Shown one piece after another: positions 40,435 through 49,393 of a stretch of DNA of 64,000 nt. The notes under the pieces are model-generated. The model did not search any database, was not told where the DNA came from, and was given only the letters and a program-made list of their open reading frames with translations. The stretch is from Bifidobacterium mellis. Its GTDB lineage: Bacteria; Actinomycetota; Actinomycetes; Actinomycetales; Bifidobacteriaceae. The position numbers and the translations under genes were made by a program. The stretch's first letter is position 1. Every line of letters begins with the position of its first letter. The DNA lies in the NCBI RefSeq assembly GCF_000967265.1, contig NZ_KQ033885.1, positions 1,283,538 through 1,347,537 on the forward strand, in the 5' to 3' direction.

Positions 40435-40849
40435 GCTCTGTCTGACCGGAGTGGTCCCGACAGCTGCTGCACAGGCCGTAGACCTCCAAGGTGTGCGAGG
40501 ATACCGTAAAGCCATGTTCATCTGCCACGGCCTTCAGCCAACCATCGTCCGGAGGGCTGATTTCGACGGTCCTGCCGCAGCGTTCACAGACCAGATGATG
40601 GTGGTGCCTCCGCTGGGCCAGGCAGACCCTGTAGAGGTGGATGCCTCCGTGCTCAATGCAGTCCAGGCTGCCGGACATATGCAGGGAGCCCAGCTGACGA
40701 TAGACCGTTGCCAAGCCGATTCGCTGGCCTGAATCGCGAAGAAGCCGGTGCAGCTCCTTGGCTGAGACAAAGTCGTTCTGGGCCTGAAGAACCCTCCAGA
40801 TGGCGTTCTTCTGCCGCGTCCGGCGGCCGACGGATGAGCCAGCGTTCAT
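40406..40849 (-). CDS. zur: Fur-family transcriptional repressor, Zur-like
   Basis: A 147-residue Fur-family protein: winged helix (about 10-80) with SAKELHRLLRDSGQRIGLATVYRQLGSL, then a dimerisation domain with the His-rich RRHHHHLVCERCG segment and two CxxC pairs (CERC and CSSC), which hold the structural zinc. The metal-sensing HHHH pattern and the ZnuA-like gene nearby favour Zur over Fur, but this is inferred. ATG 40849 has AAGGAG 11 bases upstream; GTG 40861 is too close to that site. The gene faces the aminoacyltransferase-like gene and lies just downstream of purK on the same strand. Confidence 0.85.
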   Translation of the reverse strand: MNAGSSVGRRTRQKNAIWRVLQAQNDFVSAKELHRLLRDSGQRIGLATVYRQLGSLHMSGSLDCIEHGGIHLYRVCLAQRRHHHHLVCERCGRTVEISPPDDGWLKAVADEHGFTVSSHTLEVYGLCSSCRDHSGQTELSDPPGPWA

Positions 40850-40918
40850 GATTAGACACACTCCTTGGGCTCCACCAAGCCTACATCCGGATTGTCGGGA
40901 CAGATGTGAGGATTCGGT

Positions 40919-42085
40919 TCAGCCCAGGTCGGACCAGCAGCCTGTGGCCTCCAGATCCTTGGCTGTCTGCTCGAGATCGTCGGTCAGCACCGTCAGATGC
41001 CCCATCTTGCGGTCGGTACGCACTTCGGCCTTGCCGTAATCATGCAGGTACCATTCGGGATGCTCACCAAGCAGCCTTCTGACCGGGGCCACATGCTGGC
41101 CCAGAACGTTGACCATGACTGCCGGGCTGAGCAGGCGGGGATTGGGCAAGGGCCACCCGGCGATGCCCCGGACATGGGCATCGAACTGGTCCATGGAACA
41201 GGCCTCGATGGTGTAGTGACCGGAGTTATGGGGGCGTGGGGCCAACTCGTTGACCACCAGACCGCCATCGGACATGACAAAGAGCTCGAGTGCCAAAGTC
41301 CCGGCCAGCTTGAAGCCGTCAGCCAGGGTCAGGGCCATGTCACGCGCCCGGTCGGCCATCTCAGGCTCGACCTGGGCCGGCGCCAGAGTCATGTGCAGGA
41401 TGTTGTGACGGTGCTCGTTGCGCACCATGGGGAAAGTGACATAGTCCTTCCCGTTGCCTGAGACCAGTATGGAGGCCTCGAAGGCGAAGTCCACGAACCC
41501 CTCCAGCACGGAGGGTGGGAAGTCCCGGCCCTTCATCCGCGCCTGCAGGGCCTGAAGATCCTCCTTCGTGCGCAGGACCGCCTGACCGTGGCCGTCATAG
41601 CCGCCGGTTCGCGTCTTGAGCACAGCGGGCATTCCCAGCTCTTTCAGGGCTGAGTCAAGCTGTTCAAGACCGTCAACCTGCTTCCAAGGGGCGGTATCGA
41701 TGCCATGGCGGTTGATGAAGGTCTTCTCGTGGACACGGTCCTGGGTGACCCTGAGCAGGTCGGTTCCCTGGGGGATGGCCACACGGTCCCTCACCTGATC
41801 CAGTGCGTCGGCATCCACATTTTCGAATTCGTAGGTGAGCACATCGCTGCGGTCGGCAAGCCTTTTGATAGCGTCGAGGTCGTCATAGTCGGCCGTCTCC
41901 TGGAAGTCGGCCACCTGGGCCGCGGGAGCATCGGGTGTGGGGTCCAGCACACCGATACGGAATCCGTGGTAGCGGGCGCTCAGGGCCATCATCCGTCCCA
42001 GCTGGCCGCCACCCACGATACCGATGACGGACCCCGGCTCCAGGTGGTCGATTCTTCCCTTGGTCTCCTCAGACAAGCTTGGCAT
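40919..42085 (-). CDS. purK: N5-carboxyaminoimidazole ribonucleotide synthase
   Basis: A 388-residue ATP-grasp enzyme that carboxylates AIR to N5-CAIR using ATP and bicarbonate. It has [20 protein letters not shown] at the N-terminus, [25 protein letters not shown] in the ATP-grasp core, and [23 protein letters not shown] 42085 is chosen; it overlaps the purE stop by 17 bases, with the start embedded in the final purE codons. The frame is open further upstream within purE but that is not family sequence. Product goes to PurE. Confidence 0.95.
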   Translation of the reverse strand: MPSLSEETKGRIDHLEPGSVIGIVGGGQLGRMMALSARYHGFRIGVLDPTPDAPAAQVADFQETADYDDLDAIKRLADRSDVLTYEFENVDADALDQVRDRVAIPQGTDLLRVTQDRVHEKTFINRHGIDTAPWKQVDGLEQLDSALKELGMPAVLKTRTGGYDGHGQAVLRTKEDLQALQARMKGRDFPPSVLEGFVDFAFEASILVSGNGKDYVTFPMVRNEHRHNILHMTLAPAQVEPEMADRARDMALTLADGFKLAGTLALELFVMSDGGLVVNELAPRPHNSGHYTIEACSMDQFDAHVRGIAGWPLPNPRLLSPAVMVNVLGQHVAPVRRLLGEHPEWYLHDYGKAEVRTDRKMGHLTVLTDDLEQTAKDLEATGCWSDLG

Positions 42086-42575
42086 TGGAAGCCTCCACGG
42101 ATCGGGCCAGCTCGGCACGGTAGTCATCCAGGGCTTGAGCCAGCCTCGGATCATTGATGGAGAGAATCGAAGCCGCCAGCAGACCGGCGTTGGTAGCCCC
42201 GGATGCTCCTATGGCCGTGGTCGCCACAGGAATACCGGCAGGCATCTGCACAATGGACAGGAGTGAATCAACCCCGCTCAAGGCGTGGGACTTCACGGGC
42301 ACCCCGATGACCGGCAGCGTGGTCTGGGCCGCCACCATGCCCGGCAGATGGGCTGCCCCACCGGCCCCGGCAATGATGACCCCTATGCCCTGGCTCCGGG
42401 CCTGATGCGCGAACTCCGCCATGCGCCCAGGTGTGCGATGGGCGGAGATGACCTCCTTGGTGTAGACGATAGCGAACCGGTCCAGCATCCGACAGGCTTC
42501 CTTCATCGTCTCCCAGTCGCTCGATGATCCCATGATCACTGCGACGCGAGCCCCTTCATGTGTATTGTCAGCCAT
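42069..42575 (-). CDS. purE: N5-CAIR mutase
   Basis: A 168-residue enzyme moving the carboxyl group of N5-CAIR to give CAIR. It has the [14 protein letters not shown] active-site segment, the SAHRTPGRM loop with its catalytic His, and [29 protein letters not shown] 42575 has GGAGGG a few bases upstream; an in-frame ATG eight codons earlier lacks this site. It is the first gene of a purE-purK operon separate from the purT-purD run. Confidence 0.95.
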   Translation of the reverse strand: MADNTHEGARVAVIMGSSSDWETMKEACRMLDRFAIVYTKEVISAHRTPGRMAEFAHQARSQGIGVIIAGAGGAAHLPGMVAAQTTLPVIGVPVKSHALSGVDSLLSIVQMPAGIPVATTAIGASGATNAGLLAASILSINDPRLAQALDDYRAELARSVEASNAKLV

Positions 42576-42754
42576 TGGCCCTCCAATGTTCATGCACATT
42601 CGATACTACGCAAGACCGGGGAGAAGCCAGCCAATCGTGACGGTCCTATGGATGTAAGGGCCGGGCTTGGTGAACATCGGGCTTTCAGCGGCTCCGAACT
42701 CCCGTGCCAGACCTAGAATCATTGGATTGCATTACAGAAACCGACAGGAGGGTT

Positions 42755-44656
42755 ATGGGCAAGCTTCTGGACAGCATCGACTCCCCACAGGATCTGAAGG
42801 TTCTCTCCCTGGAAGAGCTGAATCAACTGGCCGACGAGATCCGTCAGTTGCTGATCCGCTTCTGTCGACGTCACGGCGGCCACCTGGGCTCCAACCTGGC
42901 CACCATCGAGCCCATCATCGCCCTGCACTACGTCTTCGACATGCCCCATGATCATCTGATCTTCGACGTCTCCCATCAGGCCTACACCCACAAGATTCTG
43001 ACCGGTCGGCGCCGGGCCTACACGGACCCTGGGTCACAGGAGGATCTGTCCGGATTCACCTCGCCCAAGGAGAGCCCCTACGACGACTTCATGCTGGGGC
43101 ACACCGGCACCTCCATCGGCCTGGCCTGCGGAATGGCGGCCCAGCGGAATGCGACCGGCGGCAAGGACAACATCATCGCCTTCATCGGGGATGGTTCACT
43201 GAGCAGCGGGCCGGCCTTCGAAGGGCTGGACTGGGCCGCAGAACAGGGCGGCAACCTGATCATCGTGGTCAATGACAACGAAATGTCCATCGCCGAGAAC
43301 CACGGGGGGCTCTACAGGAGCCTGGCCGCCCTGCGTGCCAGTGGGGGACGCAGTTCAGACAATCCCTTCCGCGCCCTTGGACTGGACTACCGATACGTGG
43401 AGAAGGGCAACCGGATCGAGGATCTGATAGAGGCCTTCCGTCAGGTCAAGGACACCGATCATCCGGTGGTGGTCCATATCCACACCCGCAAGGGTCTGGG
43501 GCTTGGACAGGGCAGTCAGGGGCAGATCGGCCCGACTTCGATAACCCAGAGCGATGGGCAAACATCCCATATGACTCCCCTGCCGGATTTGCCCGCCGAA
43601 GGTCCGGTGGAGGCCAACCACTGGCAGGACGGCCTGGATTCTCTGGGTCGCCTGCCCAACTCACGAAAGACTTACGGAAGAATGGCCATGCAGGCCTTGG
43701 AGGCCAGGTTCCCACAAGAGCCGGGCCTGGTAGTCATCTCCCCCGCCACGCCTCTGTCCAACGGTATCGATCCCGACTTCCGCCAGCGGGCCGGGAACCA
43801 TTACCGGGACGTGGGCATCGCCGAATCTCACGCGATAGCCTATGCCGCGGGCATCGCCAAGGCCGGAGGCACGCCTGTAGTCGCCACCTCAGCCACCTTC
43901 TTCCAGAGGGCCTACGACCAGATCGAGCAGGAGATGGCCTTGAACGGCAGCGCGGTGACCCTGCTGGTTTTCTCCACCGGTGTTGCCAAAACCGATGCCA
44001 CGCATTCAGGCACGGCCGACATGGTCATGATGCGAGGCATCCCCGGACTGATCTGCCTGGCTCCGACCAGCGGGGCCGAGTTCCTGGACATGCTGGCCTG
44101 GGCCACGGGCCCGGCCCGGCAGCCGGTGGTCATCAGGGTGCCCGGCGAGCGCACGCTGGCGACGGAACGCGTAGGCAAGCCAATGGAGCTGGCTGCAAAT
44201 CCCTCGAAGACCAATGCTGAATGCGGATCGGACGCTGCTCCCTGGGATCACTATCGAATCCTGCAAGAAGGTAAGACCGTAGCCCTACTGGCTCTCGGCG
44301 ATGCCCTTCCACTTGGCTGCGATCTTGCTGATTCCTTGGAGAGGTCCACGGGGCTGAAGCCCACACTGGTAGATCCCCATCGCTACGACAGCTTGGATGA
44401 GCAGACCCTGGACACCTTGACCGGTTCTCACTCCCTGGTGGTCACCATCGAGGACGGTCAGCTGGACGGCGGCTGGGGCCAAGCCGTGGCTGCATACTAC
44501 GGACCTAGTCAGGTTCACACCCTGGCGTTCGGAGCGGCCAAGGAGTTCAACGACCGGGTCCCCAAGACCACCCTGCTGGAAAGGTATGGCATGACCGTTC
44601 CGGCAATGACTCGAGCCATATCGGATGCCCTTACCGACCAGGCTTCATGGATCTGA
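42755..44656 (+). CDS. dxs: 1-deoxy-D-xylulose-5-phosphate synthase family protein
   Basis: A 633-residue thiamine-diphosphate transketolase-like enzyme. It starts with LLDSIDSPQDLKVLS, then GGHLGSNLATIE with a substrate/ThDP His, SHQAYTHKILTG, and a ThDP/Mg motif GDGSLSSG...NDNEMSIAEN near residue 140-170. A central transketolase pyrimidine domain follows, then a C-terminal domain. Several positions differ from classical DXS (HLGSNLATIE rather than HLASNLGVVE), so it may be one of the DXS-like proteins; the symbol is tentative. DXS makes DXP for isoprenoids and thiamine from pyruvate and glyceraldehyde-3-phosphate. ATG 42755 follows AGGAGGG at unusually short spacing. Confidence 0.78.
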   Translation: MGKLLDSIDSPQDLKVLSLEELNQLADEIRQLLIRFCRRHGGHLGSNLATIEPIIALHYVFDMPHDHLIFDVSHQAYTHKILTGRRRAYTDPGSQEDLSGFTSPKESPYDDFMLGHTGTSIGLACGMAAQRNATGGKDNIIAFIGDGSLSSGPAFEGLDWAAEQGGNLIIVVNDNEMSIAENHGGLYRSLAALRASGGRSSDNPFRALGLDYRYVEKGNRIEDLIEAFRQVKDTDHPVVVHIHTRKGLGLGQGSQGQIGPTSITQSDGQTSHMTPLPDLPAEGPVEANHWQDGLDSLGRLPNSRKTYGRMAMQALEARFPQEPGLVVISPATPLSNGIDPDFRQRAGNHYRDVGIAESHAIAYAAGIAKAGGTPVVATSATFFQRAYDQIEQEMALNGSAVTLLVFSTGVAKTDATHSGTADMVMMRGIPGLICLAPTSGAEFLDMLAWATGPARQPVVIRVPGERTLATERVGKPMELAANPSKTNAECGSDAAPWDHYRILQEGKTVALLALGDALPLGCDLADSLERSTGLKPTLVDPHRYDSLDEQTLDTLTGSHSLVVTIEDGQLDGGWGQAVAAYYGPSQVHTLAFGAAKEFNDRVPKTTLLERYGMTVPAMTRAISDALTDQASWI

Positions 44657-44679
44657 CCCGCCGGTGGACCCAGGCGGGT
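44656..44679 (+). terminator. hairpin after the dxs-like gene
   Basis: ACCCGCC (44656-44662) pairs with GGCGGGT (44673-44679) right at the stop codon. No T run follows; the tRNA starts 16 bases later. Confidence 0.4.
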
Positions 44680-44694
44680 AGAATGAAAGGGTTT

Positions 44695-44771
44695 GGCCCC
44701 GTAGCTCAGCTGGATAGAGCAACTGACTTCTAATCTGTAGGTCGAGAGTTCGAATCTCTCCGGGGTCACCA
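44695..44771 (+). tRNA. tRNA-Arg (anticodon UCU)
   Basis: A full cloverleaf: acceptor GGCCCCG (44695-44701) with CGGGGTC (44761-44767), D arm GCTC...GAGC, anticodon loop CTTCTAA giving UCU, T arm GAGAG-TTCGAAT-CTCTC, discriminator A and encoded CCA. The anticodon stem ACTGA/TCTGT has one apparent T-T mismatch. It reads AGA codons, which are rare in GC-rich genes but commoner in AT-rich islands. It borders an accessory region, and tRNA genes are typical integration sites. Confidence 0.95.
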
Positions 44772-45400
44772 GTGACATGTTCTATTCCTCATTGGGAGAC
44801 TGAGGCATCAGACTCTTCCAAAAAGTGAAATTACCAATGGGCTGTTGGCGTAAATCGTGCTGAACTCCGGCAAGCACAGAGTGTCCGCATTCGAGGATAC
44901 GAACAAGGAGCGCAAACTCGAGTCGGATGATTTCGACAGCTAGCAACTGTCAGCGAAATCAGATTCAGTACAAGCATATGCACGGAAAGGAATCGTAAGT
45001 TAGCCTGTAGGTGTACAGGCTCGCCGCTACTACTACCGGGTAGATGAAATGGGAGTAACCGTAAGGGAGTGCGACATCGCACACACCGAATTTTGCGGGC
45101 TCTGCGTTGAGATGCACTGACTCGTCATTCTTGAATGCCTCCGACAGGCGGGCAACGGCTGGTCACCCTTGCGGACTACACGGAACCCAATCCTACCGTC
45201 ACTATAAGAAAGGGAACATGAACGTAAGCGCATGACCTGTCTGTTCTATCGATAGTGTGGGGCCATCACAAACGACGGGTGAATTGCAGTAGATGCAAAC
45301 ACAATGGCATCGCTAACGGCATCAATCCAAATAGACGTAATGTTGGATTAAGGTATAACTTAATCTCTCGAAGGCCAAATTATTGTCGGTGAATACGGTC
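44772..45400. other. gene-poor region after tRNA-Arg, probably decayed
   Basis: About 630 bases without an intact gene. Short frames on both strands are interrupted; one + strand frame from about 44858 to the stop near 44941 has protein-like composition but no start or recognisable family. GC is falling here. It looks like remnant sequence at a tRNA-linked integration site, though I found no integrase or second copy of the tRNA 3' end. Confidence 0.4.
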
Positions 45401-46024
45401 TTATAACAAACCTGCGACGTTTTCCAAGGGCAGCAGACTAATTACAAACTGCTCGTCTTCACCTTTATTGGGTGATTCCTTAGTTCCTACTTCCATGAAT
45501 CCAGCTTCATGGTAAAGACTATCGAAAACAGTTCGGCGAGAATCTACGAGCACGAACCTTCCTCCTGCAATTTTGCTTGCCTTAAGGATGCTCCTCAAAG
45601 CAAACATCAGAATTACCTTCCCCGGAAGATCCTCACTTTTCACGCCATCTTTACGCGCAAGCTCGCCAATAGTGTAAATGCCTATATAGCCCGCATTGGT
45701 ACGCAGGTAGTTGCCTAGATGCTTCTTTTTCTTCTTTGGCAACGCTTGCCACGCGGAACTATTCTCAACGGTATTCCACTCTATGGCAGTGATTCCCAAA
45801 GTGAAAAAACCAAGCAACTTTCTCTTAGAATCGCAGATAACATAGGAGCGAGATTCTCCGTGATTCTCTCCATTATATATTTTATCGGTTGTTATGAACG
45901 ATTGGATGGTAGAGCTTCGACAGCACGAAAATTCTCTCATCTGTTTTTTCAAATCAGCGATAAAAGATTGGTCGGGGTGTGAGTCAAATTCCCCCACTCC
46001 GACCACTTCATGCTGTACGTTCAT
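45401..46024 (-). CDS. GNAT-family acetyltransferase, possible toxin
   Basis: A 207-residue GNAT-fold protein. Residues about 60-200 contain a YVICDSKRKLLGFFTLG strand pair, GIYTIGELARKDG, a helix replacing the classic pyrophosphate loop (LPGKVILMFALRSI) and the GGRFVLVDSRR...LYHEAGF ending typical of mobile-element GNAT proteins. The first 50 residues are not recognised. It begins six bases after a 58-residue frame on the same strand and has only a weak ribosome site of its own, suggesting coupling. GNAT toxins that acetylate aminoacyl-tRNA have this two-gene layout, but here that role is inferred. Low GC and the nearby tRNA indicate transfer. Confidence 0.7.
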   Translation of the reverse strand: MNVQHEVVGVGEFDSHPDQSFIADLKKQMREFSCCRSSTIQSFITTDKIYNGENHGESRSYVICDSKRKLLGFFTLGITAIEWNTVENSSAWQALPKKKKKHLGNYLRTNAGYIGIYTIGELARKDGVKSEDLPGKVILMFALRSILKASKIAGGRFVLVDSRRTVFDSLYHEAGFMEVGTKESPNKGEDEQFVISLLPLENVAGLL

Positions 46025-46030
46025 TAAATT

Positions 46031-46207
46031 TCAGTCCCGATGCGCGGTGAAACCAATCTCATGCCGGGGCATGGTGACCTGGTCGGAATCCCACGATGCA
46101 AAGCTGGCAACAAAATCTGCAGCATTCCTCTTGGACTCCTCGATCTTCTCCTCAGTTATTTGGGCCGGATCGATCACATAGTGTTGCGTCAATGAACGGA
46201 ACGCCAT
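46031..46207 (-). CDS. small protein upstream of GNAT gene, possible antitoxin
   Basis: A 58-residue acidic/helical protein that I do not recognise. It begins MAFRSLTQHYVIDPAQITEE and has a helical middle (KIEESKRNAADFVASF). ATG 46207 has AAAGGA eight bases upstream, a better site than that of the next gene. No ribbon-helix-helix or other DNA-binding motif is obvious, unlike TacA-type antitoxins. Its position, small size and tight spacing to the GNAT gene argue for a functional pair. Confidence 0.55.
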   Translation of the reverse strand: MAFRSLTQHYVIDPAQITEEKIEESKRNAADFVASFASWDSDQVTMPRHEIGFTAHRD

Positions 46208-46694
46208 TTTATTCGTCCTTTCCTATACTGATTTATCCATTCGAAACGGGCATGAATTACTGTCAATTTCAACGCGCTGTCTTCTTATAGAAAACCAGTA
46301 TCCCTAATTATAGCGGAAACTACGACATTTGTATTCATTTTTCATAGCATGGACAAAGTTGAGGCAAACTGTTCACAGCTCTTTTATCCAATTATCTCGC
46401 CACTCGCTGTCTCTAATGTCCAGCGCAATCTGGCTCATCAAATATTCAAAACTGTCATCGACTGCATTGGCGCCTCACCGCTTACGTCCACATCTACCTT
46501 CAGGGCCAGCGCCTCAGCATCGAAAGCAAGGAGCCGACCGAATCACATATCTTCAAAAATAATAGGTAAGACGATTCGCAGTAATTGACGACTGCCGACA
46601 AGGGTTCGTTCAATGGTGGCAATTGTCCTATCAAGCACGCAAGCAGTCCGAACTTTGCGCAGCAGACCGCAAATACGCAAATCGCACAAGAGCC
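46208..46694. other. intergenic region with degraded reading frames
   Basis: No intact gene. On the minus strand, short protein-like stretches end near 46440 (...GEAPMQSMTVLNI) and 46375 (MSQIALDIRDSEW..., 21 codons), joined by a TGATG. They may be remnants of a lost gene. A promoter for the small-protein/GNAT pair should lie near 46210-46300, where AT content is high. Confidence 0.35.
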
Positions 46695-47321
46695 TTACTG
46701 CTTTCGCTTATCAATCTCCCGTATTGAGAATGCAGCTATGGTAAGCCCATCAATCAGCTGTCCTTCACGGATCATATTGGTAATATCAGCTGACCGCAGC
46801 CATTGCAGATCCTCCAATTCCCAATCACCGCCTTGCTTGACGCTATCGAGTACAGGAATGGATGAAACGTGATCAAGCCGTATTTCCATCACCCGCACGT
46901 CGTCTTGAAGCACCCCGGCATCGGCATGAAGCCTGTGCAACTGACGGACGGTGTCAGGCTGAGCCCACAGTCCGGTCTCTTCGTGCAATTCACGGATGGC
47001 TGTAGTCTGTGGATTCTCGCCTTGCTCCCCCATACCTCGCGGAAATTCCCATAGCCAGTCTTCTACAGCGACCCGCCAGTGGCGCGCTATCAGATAGAAG
47101 TCCTCTCCCCCTCGTTCTACGACCGTCACACAGATCACACCCGGTCGACCCTGTTTGACAGATGCCACGTGCAAGGTCATGTTTGCACCTGTGTCCCTCA
47201 CCTTGACGTCCACAGCAGTCACGGTAAAGTCGGCTCCCCCGGCTTCCTCGAAGACTTTCCTACGCCTTATTTCCTGCAGAGGAACCCTAGGCCTCAACTC
47301 GTCAGCGTTTTTCACAGTCAC
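46695..47321 (-). CDS. NUDIX hydrolase
   Basis: A 208-residue protein with a perfect Nudix box at about residues 95-117 (G-x5-E-x7-REL-HEETGL), which binds metal and cleaves nucleoside diphosphates linked to another group. About 60 residues precede the core fold (VPLQEIRRRKVFEEAGG...), a region found in ADP-ribose-pyrophosphatase-like members. Preference for ADP-ribose, NADH or another dinucleotide cannot be decided. It starts 15 bases after the stop of a two-TM protein gene on the same strand and is almost certainly co-transcribed with it. It could be a housekeeping enzyme, but its accessory setting suggests conflict or nucleotide signalling. Confidence 0.88.
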   Translation of the reverse strand: MTVKNADELRPRVPLQEIRRRKVFEEAGGADFTVTAVDVKVRDTGANMTLHVASVKQGRPGVICVTVVERGGEDFYLIARHWRVAVEDWLWEFPRGMGEQGENPQTTAIRELHEETGLWAQPDTVRQLHRLHADAGVLQDDVRVMEIRLDHVSSIPVLDSVKQGGDWELEDLQWLRSADITNMIREGQLIDGLTIAAFSIREIDKRKQ

Positions 47322-47336
47322 CTTCCTGGTCGATGA

Positions 47337-48893
47337 TTACCGTTGAGCGAATACCATGGTTTGTGTTGCCGTATGCTGATCGTGCATCCACTCCATCATT
47401 GTCAGCAACTCGGGAAATACTTCAATGAACCAAGCCCCAGTCAATATCACGATAATGGATATCGAACTTGAAAAAATGATCTTGTCACAAAAAACGGATA
47501 TGGATGCGATGATCAGGGTCGCAATGAACTGTTTGATAATTTTAAACTTGTCCTGTTTTCGGTCTAGCTGCGATGCAAACTTCTGCACGCAATAGGCAAT
47601 GTTACGAATATGCTGCTGCTGGTCAGAGTCCGGGGCGTTCGGTCGACAATTACGCCACTGCTGTATCGCATCTCTTGACTGATAACAGAACTGCACGAAA
47701 CAGCCGGAAGGCATCTGCCCGAACAATTCAGTTACCTTACCCGACAGCATCAATGAGCGCCCACCTGTCCGGCCAGCATAGCGCTCATACGAATTCGGTT
47801 TGCTTTGTACGGCCATAAGGCAGCAGCCCAGGTAATCCGCCATTGCCAAGCGGTAGACGAACTGGTACCAGTCCACCAGCGTTTGCTGGTCGCATTCCAT
47901 GGTCCTATTGCAATCAGTCGTGCCCAAGGGCAAAGCAGAATGCCTGATGAGCGCAAAGGCCTTGGACCGCCTCGGCTCATGACTTATCTTGTCCAAGACA
48001 TCCCGAAATGCGGTCTTTTCTACCTCGTTCGCCTTGGATGTGGAACACCAGGAACGCAGGCAATCGGCGTTTTCGCTGACAACAGGAAGAAAGGCATCAT
48101 TGAAGCTGCGGACGATGCCGGAATTCGACTCAGTTTGAGAACGTTGTTGCTCATACCTGATGAGACCCTTCCGTTCGGCATCTATCCATTCCTGCCAGCG
48201 CTGAGCCAGCAATTGGCAGGTACCCTCAGACGGATCCTGCTGGCAGTATGCGGAGTACAAGCAAGCGATCCTGTGAGCTATTGACCAATTATCCTCTGCA
48301 TGCTCACTCAAGACGGCTCTGGCCTGGGGAACGAACCGTTGGCTTTCTTCAGAGGTGATGGTCTTCTGCAAAACCTGATATTGCAGCGGACGCAGCGTAC
48401 CTATCTCCGGCAGAGTAATCGTCTCTTCTCCGGCTGAAAGTTGATGCTGATGGTCAAGCGGCACTGTAGTGAAGCGCAGCAGGCACTGCTCCAAGGTCGG
48501 TTGTCTGCCGGAAACGGTGAGGAAAGGCGTTTCATAACCATTCTGCCCCAGAAGGTCAAGGACGACATCAGGGCCAAATGCCAGAAAATACACGCCATCA
48601 AAGAGCTCCGCATCAGTGACAAGGACACGGGGACTATAAAGGAATGCCGTTCTGAGAATGCCGGCAAATCGTTCTAGGAACTCCGGATGCTGCTGAATGG
48701 TTCTTTCACAGACGCTCACTCCGTCAGGACCATCTGACCAGAACTTCGAATTCACCTCTGGAATGCGCTCTTGATCGCATTTCTGCTTATGCTTGCTGTT
48801 GCATAGAAGCCTGACCTGATTCCAATCGTTCAGCTGTTCCTCCGAATCGAAATTGGTCAGCATGATGGCATATGAACCTACGCTCTGACTCAT
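47337..48893 (-). CDS. hypothetical protein with C-terminal two-TM hairpin, partner of NUDIX hydrolase
   Basis: A 518-residue protein that I do not recognise. Residues 1 to about 445 are soluble and mostly helical, with a conserved-looking core RVLVTDAELFDGVYFLAFGPDVVLDLLG near residue 90, many Cys and Gln, and no catalytic motif I can name. Residues about 453-470 and 475-495 form two hydrophobic helices separated by a short charged turn, followed by a cytosolic tail. A C-terminal two-helix hairpin resembles membrane effectors of nucleotide-signal systems (for instance SLATT-like ones), but homology is not shown. It is the first gene of a two-gene operon with the NUDIX hydrolase. Confidence 0.7.
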   Translation of the reverse strand: MSQSVGSYAIMLTNFDSEEQLNDWNQVRLLCNSKHKQKCDQERIPEVNSKFWSDGPDGVSVCERTIQQHPEFLERFAGILRTAFLYSPRVLVTDAELFDGVYFLAFGPDVVLDLLGQNGYETPFLTVSGRQPTLEQCLLRFTTVPLDHQHQLSAGEETITLPEIGTLRPLQYQVLQKTITSEESQRFVPQARAVLSEHAEDNWSIAHRIACLYSAYCQQDPSEGTCQLLAQRWQEWIDAERKGLIRYEQQRSQTESNSGIVRSFNDAFLPVVSENADCLRSWCSTSKANEVEKTAFRDVLDKISHEPRRSKAFALIRHSALPLGTTDCNRTMECDQQTLVDWYQFVYRLAMADYLGCCLMAVQSKPNSYERYAGRTGGRSLMLSGKVTELFGQMPSGCFVQFCYQSRDAIQQWRNCRPNAPDSDQQQHIRNIAYCVQKFASQLDRKQDKFKIIKQFIATLIIASISVFCDKIIFSSSISIIVILTGAWFIEVFPELLTMMEWMHDQHTATQTMVFAQR

Positions 48894-49393
48894 GTCTATA
48901 TGCTAGACCTCGTGTTTACCTACTCGTTCAGCACATTCCCTCTTAAAGCCGGTACAAGCAACTGAGTCATGAAAGAAAACGCCGAAAAGACCGATTGCTG
49001 GTCATGGAGACGCGGGATGTTCCACACCACGGTTGCCGCTTCCCTTGGGAACCATCTGCAAATAAACACAAACTCGAATATGCCTATAAGCATGAATGAG
49101 AACTTTGTTCACTGACCCTCTCTGCCTGTCTGCAAGCCCGCGCTCTGCTCTTGCAAAGTATATTCGATTCAACAACCAAACCTAGTATCAGCCGTTTTCC
49201 ATAGGATCCACAGAACAGCCGACGTCACCGGCGCAAAGCACATATCCATAGCCAAATAATGACCAAATAATTCTTTGCCCTACTTTTTTAAGTCTTGGCT
49301 GAACAGATTTCAGGGCCAAGTCCTCTCTTTAGTCAAACCCTCTTGGAGATATAATGTTGCATTCCCACAATGGTATGGATAAGAAAGGCAACC
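48894..49393. other. intergenic region between divergent 518-residue protein and TM2 protein genes
   Basis: About 500 AT-richer bases without a gene. CCAAATAAT occurs twice in a row near 49246-49268. TATAAT at 49350-49355 is a candidate -10 for the TM2 protein gene 39 bases downstream. Promoters for both divergent genes must lie here. Confidence 0.4.

Noticed and set aside
44772-49393. Prophage, integrative element or insertion sequence
   Set aside because: No integrase, transposase, relaxase or terminal inverted repeat was found in the window, so only a tRNA-linked accessory stretch is claimed.
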